This document shows, piece after piece, positions 7,540 to 12,292 of a stretch of DNA of 12,292 bases (position 1 is its first letter; each line of letters starts with the position of its first letter). The translations under genes and the position numbers were made by a program. The stretch is from Alphaproteobacteria bacterium UBA1908. Its GTDB lineage: Bacteria; Pseudomonadota; Alphaproteobacteria; Caedimonadales; UBA1908. The stretch spans positions 58,043 to 70,334 of the forward strand of contig DDGG01000028.1 in NCBI GenBank assembly GCA_002337525.1, given 5' to 3'. The notes below the pieces were generated by a model that was given only the letters and a program-made list of their open reading frames with translations, was not told the origin of the DNA and did no database searches.

Positions 7540-7992
7540 ATGCCATTGTTTAGAACAATAATCCAACAGAGCATAGCCCTGGGAGACCATCTTGATAAAT
7601 ATTTGAGCCCTGTTCTTTTTTTGGGGCTTCGAATTTGGGTCGGGATGATTTTTTTCAGATCAGGTCTTCAAAAGCTGGAAGATTGGGACAACACACTTGA
7701 TCTTTTTCAATATGAATATGCCATTCCTTTCTTACCTCATAGTTTTGCAGCGTATAGTGCAACATTTTTTGAATTGATTGCGGCTCCTCTTCTTATGGTT
7801 GGTTTCCTAACGCGTCTTTCGGCATTTCCTTTGCTGGGGATGACCATTGTGATTCAATTGACTTATTTGCAACATGAACATCATTATGCCTGGGGTACTG
7901 TTTTGCTTTTAATCATTTTAAAAGGGCCGGGCGCTTTATCTCTTGATCAATTGGTGCAGTGCTGGTCTTCAAAAAAGAAATCAAGGGCTTGA
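7540..7992 (+). CDS. DoxX-family membrane protein of the bufferin locus
   Basis: 150-residue integral membrane protein with about four hydrophobic segments (roughly residues 23-43, 70-88, 93-110 and 116-130), typical of DoxX. Family signatures are FRSGLQKLEDWDNTLDLF (39-56), FELIAAPLLMVGFLTRLSAF (77-96) and the closing GPGALSLDQL (129-138). DoxX proteins commonly sit at the end of DUF2282-DUF692-DUF2063 operons, where they are a membrane accessory of unproven function, possibly redox- or transport-related. A histidine cluster QHEHHYAW (111-118) falls between the last two segments and could touch metal, though a His here is common in the family. A strong ribosome site (AGGAGG, 7529-7534) lies 5 bases before the ATG, and the gene starts 21 bases after bufC, so the two are probably co-transcribed. 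Confidence 0.88.
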   Translation: MPLFRTIIQQSIALGDHLDKYLSPVLFLGLRIWVGMIFFRSGLQKLEDWDNTLDLFQYEYAIPFLPHSFAAYSATFFELIAAPLLMVGFLTRLSAFPLLGMTIVIQLTYLQHEHHYAWGTVLLLIILKGPGALSLDQLVQCWSSKKKSRA

Positions 7993-8068
7993 TCTGGGGC
8001 TCTTCAAAAGGCATTGTAGTCCTGATTATTACTAAGGATTCGTTCTTATCTTTTTAAAGAGAAATGCC

Positions 8069-10120
8069 ATGTCATCTCCAAATTATGATTCCACTTCTTC
8101 TCCCAAGCCTTGTTCTCATCAGGATATGGCGAACGTTCTGCGCTTTTTAAGTGCTGATGGCGTTGAAAAAGCAGGCTCTGGTCACCCGGGTATGCCGATG
8201 GGAATGGCAGATGTGGCTGCTGTTTTATTTTCAAAAGTTATCAAGATAAATCCGGCAAATCCCTTATGGCCCGGGCGGGATAGATTTGTTCTATCGGCAG
8301 GACATGGTTCTATGTTGCTTTATGCCTTGAATTATTTATCAGGTTATGAGGCCTTTTCTCTGGAAACGCTTCAAGACTTCAGGCAGCTTGGTAGCCTGGC
8401 AGCCGGGCATCCCGAGTATCATCCGGAAGCCGGTATCGAAACAACAACAGGGCCGCTTGGACAAGGGCTTGCCAATGCGGTTGGGCTTGCATTGGGCCAG
8501 GAAATTATGGCCGCTTCTTATGGGCGAGATCTGTTTCACAATCACACTTATGTTATTGTAGGTGACGGGTGCTTGATGGAAGGACTCTCCCAGGAAGCTA
8601 TTTCGTTAGCAGGCCATCTAAAGCTTTCTCATCTTATTGTGCTGTTTGACGATAACCAGATTTCCATTGATGGGGAAACGGATCTTGCGACCTCGGAAGA
8701 TACTCTTAAACGCTTCCAGGCAGCCGGGTGGGATGTTCAGGCCATTGATGGGCATGATCCTGTTGAAATCGAGGTGGCTCTTTTAAAAGCGCGTACGGAA
8801 GAAAAACCAAGTCTAATTGCCTGTCGTACAACAATTGGTTTTGGCGCCCCTACAAAAGCAGGAACAGCAGGTGTTCACGGTTCTCCTCTTGGATCTGAAG
8901 AGCTCCAGGCGGCAAAGACTTCTTTGGGGTGGCCGTATGGCTCTTTTGAAGTGCCATCACATATTCTTAATCACTGGCGAGAGTCGATTCAGAGCCGGGG
9001 AGAAGCAGCAGAAGCCCACTGGTATAAAGAGTTTCAATCCCTGTCATCACAGAAGCAGTCTGAAATACTGGGTCGTTTGGAAGGCGACTTACCCAAGGGC
9101 TGGGAAGAACCATTGGCAATATTGAAACAGTCCTTTCTGGAGGAATCACCTAAAATAGCGACACGGCAATCCTCTGGAAAAGTTCTGGAGGTTCTGGTGG
9201 AAGCTGTTCCTACTCTCCTTGGGGGGTCAGCAGACTTGACAGGCTCTAATAATACGAAGCCTAAATCATTGGTACCCGTCAGCCCGGATGATTTTTCAGG
9301 ACGTTATTTACATTATGGCGTTAGAGAGCATGCGATGGGGGCGATCATGAATGGTCTGGCTCTTTATGGGGGTGTTATACCGTATGGAGGAACTTTTCTT
9401 GTCTTTTCTGACTATTGCCGTCCTGCCATTCGTTTGTCTGCCTTAATGGGGCTTCGTGTTATTTATGTTCTGACTCATGATTCTATTGGGTTGGGAGAGG
9501 ATGGTCCAACACATCAACCGATTGAGCATCTTGCAAGTCTTAGAGCGTTGCCAAACCTGCATGTTTTCCGTCCTGCGGATGCTATTGAAGTGGCTGAATG
9601 TTGGGAGTGTGCGCTTTTATCAAAAGAGAATCCGAGTATTCTTGCTTTGACACGCCAGGGTGTCCCGACTTTAAGAACGCCAGAAAAGGGTGGTATTTCT
9701 GAAAACCTCTCGGCACGAGGGGCGTATGTTCTGGAAGATGCCACAACATTGCCCGAGGTCACTCTGTTCGCAACGGGGTCAGAAGTTGCATTGGCTGTAG
9801 AAGTGCGCGCTGCTCTTGAAGGCCATGGGATGGGGGCACGAGTTGTTTCAATGCCTTGTTGGGAGTTATTTGATCAACAAAGTACAACTTATAAAGAGCA
9901 TGTTATTGCCAGGGGAACTCTTGGAGTTGCTATTGAAGCGGCATCTTCTTTTGGTTGGGAACGCTATGTTGGTCAGGATGGTCTTATCTGTGGTATTGAC
10001 TCTTTCGGGGCATCTGCGCCAATTGATACCTTATATGACCATTTTGGACTTACAACAGAAAAAATTGTCAAAAAAATTATTAAGGTGCGCCAGGAAAAAC
10101 AAGAGAAAAAAGGAGCATAA
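8069..10120 (+). CDS. tkt: Transketolase
   Basis: Thiamine-diphosphate enzyme transferring two-carbon units between sugar phosphates in the non-oxidative pentose phosphate pathway; cytoplasmic homodimer. All 683 residues fit the family (about 660) with a short N-terminal extension. Visible key sites are SGHPG (His39), AGHG (His79), GHPE (His114), TTGPLGQG (126-133), the ThDP/Mg motif GDGCLMEG (165-172) with Asn196 in DDNQ, GVHGSPLG (His270), the catalytic glutamate of GVREHAMG (Glu420) and LTHDSIGLGEDGPTHQP (468-484, His470). AAAGAG just upstream (8056-8061) is a modest ribosome site. The 76-base gap after the DoxX gene has no clear promoter or terminator. The gene ends 3 bases before gap, and the two are almost certainly one operon. 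Confidence 0.97.
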   Translation: MSSPNYDSTSSPKPCSHQDMANVLRFLSADGVEKAGSGHPGMPMGMADVAAVLFSKVIKINPANPLWPGRDRFVLSAGHGSMLLYALNYLSGYEAFSLETLQDFRQLGSLAAGHPEYHPEAGIETTTGPLGQGLANAVGLALGQEIMAASYGRDLFHNHTYVIVGDGCLMEGLSQEAISLAGHLKLSHLIVLFDDNQISIDGETDLATSEDTLKRFQAAGWDVQAIDGHDPVEIEVALLKARTEEKPSLIACRTTIGFGAPTKAGTAGVHGSPLGSEELQAAKTSLGWPYGSFEVPSHILNHWRESIQSRGEAAEAHWYKEFQSLSSQKQSEILGRLEGDLPKGWEEPLAILKQSFLEESPKIATRQSSGKVLEVLVEAVPTLLGGSADLTGSNNTKPKSLVPVSPDDFSGRYLHYGVREHAMGAIMNGLALYGGVIPYGGTFLVFSDYCRPAIRLSALMGLRVIYVLTHDSIGLGEDGPTHQPIEHLASLRALPNLHVFRPADAIEVAECWECALLSKENPSILALTRQGVPTLRTPEKGGISENLSARGAYVLEDATTLPEVTLFATGSEVALAVEVRAALEGHGMGARVVSMPCWELFDQQSTTYKEHVIARGTLGVAIEAASSFGWERYVGQDGLICGIDSFGASAPIDTLYDHFGLTTEKIVKKIIKVRQEKQEKKGA

Positions 10121-10123
10121 TCA

Positions 10124-11131
10124 GTGTCTTTAAGGGTTGCTATCAATGGGTTTGGACGTATCGGTCGTCTTGTTCTAAGAGCCTTATACGAAAGGTCTGA
10201 TCTGGATATAAAGCTGGTTGCTATTAACGACTTAACATCTTTGGAGATGAATGCCTATTTACTGTCTTATGATTCAGTTCATGGTCCTTTTCCCCACAAA
10301 GTTACAACAGAAAAAAGCAAGCTCGTCATTTCAGGAGATCCTATTGATGTGTTCAGCGAGCCATCACCAAAAAAGTTACCTTGGCATGATCTCGACATTG
10401 ATATTGTTTTTGAATGTTCAGGACGATTTGCAACCCGGGAAACGGCTGCCCAACACCTGGAAGCAGGCGCCAAACGTGTTTTGGTTTCGGCCCCCACAAC
10501 AGGGGCAGATCTTACCGTTGTTTATGGGGTTAACCATACATCGTTAACGTCCTCCCACATGGTTGTTTCCAACGCGTCCTGCACAACCAATTGCCTGGCT
10601 CCCCTTGCAAAAGTGTTGCACGAGACAATCGGTATTGAACAAGGTTTTATGACGACTATTCATGCCTACACAGGAGATCAGAATTTGGTCGATACGGGGC
10701 ATAAGGACCCACGGCGTGCGCGTGCGGCGGGTCTATCTATGATTCCAACATCAACGGGTGCAGCGCGCGCTGTTGGACTTGTTTTGCCGGACCTTGCCGG
10801 GAAGATTGATGGAGCGGCCATTCGCGTTCCAACCCCGAATGTTTCTGTTGTTGATTTTAAATTTACATCTCAAAAAGAAACGTCACCAAAGCAGATCACT
10901 TCTTTTTTAAGTGAAGCCAGTAGAGGCTCCTTAAAAGGTATTCTTGATATTGTTGATCAGCCTTTGGTCTCGTGTGATTTTAATCATAATCCCCATAGTT
11001 CTTTATATGACGTAACCCAAACCCAGGTTCTTGAGGGCACTTTTTGTCGGGTTGTTTCCTGGTATGATAATGAGTGGGGTTTTTCTAATCGGATGCTGGA
11101 TACGGCAGTCAAAATATCTGATTTTATATAG
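10124..11131 (+). CDS. gap: Glyceraldehyde-3-phosphate dehydrogenase, type I
   Basis: Converts glyceraldehyde 3-phosphate, NAD and phosphate to 1,3-bisphosphoglycerate in glycolysis or gluconeogenesis. The 335 residues fit the family. NGFGRIGRLVLRAL (8-21) is the nucleotide-binding turn, and Asn35-Asp36 in AINDL suggests NAD preference. The active-site motif SNASCTTNCLAPLAKVL (149-165) carries catalytic Cys153, with His180 as general base. The S-loop region is KDPRRARAAGLSMIPTSTGAA and the C-terminal signature WYDNEWGFSNRM (313-324) is intact. In the NAD-contact stretch the usual D-[LT]-[LP]-H-K-D reads DTGHKD (190-195), a mild oddity. Translation starts at a GTG (10124), backed by AAAGGAG at 10109-10115. 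The next gene downstream is not phosphoglycerate kinase, so a tkt-gap-pgk order is not continued here. Confidence 0.97.
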   Translation: MSLRVAINGFGRIGRLVLRALYERSDLDIKLVAINDLTSLEMNAYLLSYDSVHGPFPHKVTTEKSKLVISGDPIDVFSEPSPKKLPWHDLDIDIVFECSGRFATRETAAQHLEAGAKRVLVSAPTTGADLTVVYGVNHTSLTSSHMVVSNASCTTNCLAPLAKVLHETIGIEQGFMTTIHAYTGDQNLVDTGHKDPRRARAAGLSMIPTSTGAARAVGLVLPDLAGKIDGAAIRVPTPNVSVVDFKFTSQKETSPKQITSFLSEASRGSLKGILDIVDQPLVSCDFNHNPHSSLYDVTQTQVLEGTFCRVVSWYDNEWGFSNRMLDTAVKISDFI

Positions 11132-11254
11132 AGAATGCTTTCTTTTAAAGGTTTTCTACAAATAATTTTTTTAAGTATTTAGCATCTTTTTTAGTGCTTA
11201 ATATTTTTATAGGATTTCTCAAATTTTTTCAATTCTTGTGTCAAAGCTTTATAC

Positions 11255-11280
11255 GAGCTCTTTTTGAGAGTTTTTATTTT
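11255..11280 (+). terminator. Possible intrinsic terminator downstream of tkt-gap
   Basis: CTCT (11258-11261) pairs with AGAG (11267-11270) around a five-base loop. The stem can be extended by three weaker pairs (including G-U) to 11255 and 11273, and a T-rich tract TTTTTATTTT (11271-11280) follows. The stem is short and lies 124 bases past the gap stop codon in very AT-rich DNA, so chance pairing is possible. Apart from this, the promoter candidate and the inverted repeat downstream, the 288-base gap 11132-11419 is featureless. Confidence 0.35.
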
Positions 11281-11351
11281 TTAATATTCAAGTCTTTATT
11301 CTAAAAAAATATTAAAAGTCAATTGCATAATAAATATAATTTTTATTTTTA

Positions 11352-11380
11352 TTGAAATTGCAATGAGGAGTTCATATATA
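11352..11380 (+). promoter_or_regulatory. Candidate sigma70-type promoter for the downstream secreted-protein gene
   Basis: TTGAAA (11352-11357) and TATATA (11375-11380) are separated by exactly 17 bases, a good match to the housekeeping -35/-10 pattern. They are positioned to start transcription around 11386-11388, about 33 bases before the ATG at 11420. The surrounding DNA is so AT-rich that chance matches are common, but the spacing and location fit. Confidence 0.5.
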
Positions 11381-11382
11381 CT

Positions 11383-11401
11383 TATCATTCCATAAATGAT
11401 A
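11383..11401. promoter_or_regulatory. Inverted repeat at the predicted transcription start
   Basis: TATCATT (11383-11389) and AATGATA (11395-11401) are perfect inverted copies around a 5-base centre. They lie directly after the candidate -10 box and over the expected transcription start. This could be an operator half-site pair or a small hairpin in the 5' leader. It is too AT-rich and lacks the T-tract needed for a terminator. Confidence 0.4.
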
Positions 11402-11419
11402 TTTGTATTGGTAAGTAAA

Positions 11420-12292
11420 ATGATATTAAAAAAATTAAAATCTCACCTTTGTTTGATGGGGTCTGTAAGTTCCATAGGGCTTCTTGTCGCTTCGTCTGTT
11501 ATCGCTTCTGATCATGGGGATTTGCCCGATCGTTCTGAGGCATCGATGCCGTTGACCTGTACGGCGTCCGATGAAGTTGAGGAGACTCATCATAGTTTTT
11601 TTGATCAGCTAGAGGCTGAAGAGAGCCAGCCCACGCCTTCTCTTGAACAACTTATAGCATCTTATTCACAAGCAGACCCTGATGCAGTATATCCCGGGGT
11701 TCTGTTATGGCGGTTAACGCGGGAACTTCAACGAACAACTCCAGATTCAACAGACTATCCGGAATTTTTACATCAGACATGTTTGAAAGGTCTTTACGCG
11801 ATCTATTTTTCTGATTGTGTAAGTTCGTTTGAACCTCATGGCATAACTTCATTCCTTCATATATTGAAAGAAAAATCTTCCACACGGAAAAAGCAGAGTC
11901 GTAAAAAGAAAAAATCAGAGAATAATGATTTTTCTAAACTTAATCGCCTTAAAAGAGATCATAGGAAGAAATTAGCAAATCTTAAAGATCCTAAATCCTT
12001 TATGACATTATGTTCAACTATTTTTGAGTCAGAAGGCCCTGAGAAGTTTAAAAAAATAAAGGATTCCTCCACACTTTTTAAAAGAAGGGCCCAAGCTTCC
12101 TTTGGTCTTCAAGAGAAATTTTTAGGTTTCTCACAGGCTGAAAAATTGCTTGGGGATGATAGATTGTTGTCACTGGGGATTCACTTTGGTGATGAAAATG
12201 CGTTTTATTATGCTCTTAAGACTCACCAGTCTATGGAGTGGTTACAAAAAATTTCTAAAAGTGGTGAGGCCAATTCAATGTTATATCTTGGC
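11420..12292 (+). CDS. Exported protein of unknown function, Sel1-like repeat beginning (3' end outside window)
   Basis: An uninterrupted frame of 291 codons runs off the window. The N-terminus MILKKLK followed by a hydrophobic stretch to about residue 29 is a signal peptide, with VIA|SD a likely cleavage site (no lipobox). An acidic region (about 51-69) follows. Residues 150-189 are strongly basic, with KK-rich clusters at 157-165 and 178-184. The last visible part (QSMEWLQKISKSGEANSMLYLG, ending at 291) resembles the start of a Sel1-like/TPR repeat (W..K....G.A.A...LG), suggesting a helical-repeat domain beyond the window. Cysteines are at 11, 47, 121, 133 and 198. The ribosome site is weak (GGTAAG, 11410-11415). 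I do not recognise the family beyond this. A secreted or periplasmic scaffold or host-interaction protein is plausible but unproven. Confidence 0.75.
   Translation, partial: MILKKLKSHLCLMGSVSSIGLLVASSVIASDHGDLPDRSEASMPLTCTASDEVEETHHSFFDQLEAEESQPTPSLEQLIASYSQADPDAVYPGVLLWRLTRELQRTTPDSTDYPEFLHQTCLKGLYAIYFSDCVSSFEPHGITSFLHILKEKSSTRKKQSRKKKKSENNDFSKLNRLKRDHRKKLANLKDPKSFMTLCSTIFESEGPEKFKKIKDSSTLFKRRAQASFGLQEKFLGFSQAEKLLGDDRLLSLGIHFGDENAFYYALKTHQSMEWLQKISKSGEANSMLYLG

Noticed and set aside
11652..11885. Minus-strand 77-codon frame inside the last gene
   Set aside because: It lies wholly within the better-supported exported-protein frame, has no ribosome site and resembles no family.
1..12292. CRISPR arrays, insertion sequences, phage genes or attachment sites
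   Set aside because: No regularly spaced repeats, transposase or integrase motifs were seen. The tRNA at the left edge is not followed by an integrase or by a repeat of its 3' end within the window.

Overview
The window reads as chromosomal DNA of an AT-rich alphaproteobacterium. The evidence is a very large (1624-residue) single-chain NAD-glutamate dehydrogenase of the alphaproteobacterial type, a tkt-gap gene pair, and a tRNA-Gly(GCC) with an encoded CCA. The low GC, and a secreted protein that appears to start a Sel1-like repeat array, point towards a protist- or amoeba-associated lineage such as the Holosporales. That placement is inference; no rRNA or other phylogenetic marker is present. 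Every recognised gene is on the + strand.

Layout. Bases 1-43 are the 3' half of a tRNA-Gly(GCC). Bases 208-5082 encode the NAD-glutamate dehydrogenase, which feeds glutamate carbon into the TCA cycle. Bases 5155-7992 form a bufferin-type RiPP metallophore locus: two tandem DUF2282/BufA precursor genes, a terminator-like hairpin, then DUF692/MNIO maturase (bufB), DUF2063 partner protein (bufC) and a DoxX-family membrane protein. Bases 8069-11131 are transketolase and glyceraldehyde-3-phosphate dehydrogenase, three bases apart. An AT-rich gap (11132-11419) holds a weak terminator candidate, a good sigma70-like promoter candidate and an inverted repeat. From 11420 to the window end runs an open reading frame for an exported protein with a lysine/arginine-rich middle and what looks like the first Sel1-like repeat.

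How the parts work together. By homology to the characterised Caulobacter bufferin systems, BufA peptides are modified on cysteines in the cytoplasm by the iron enzyme BufB with its partner BufC, exported by their signal peptides, and bind copper in the periplasm; the DoxX protein is a membrane accessory. Three things are unusual here. There are two diverged precursors in tandem. Both carry six cysteines, where the four-cysteine core is usual as I recall the family. A hairpin with a T-tract lies between the precursor genes and the enzyme genes, which would give excess precursor over enzyme. The glutamate dehydrogenase, transketolase and GAPDH are ordinary central metabolism.
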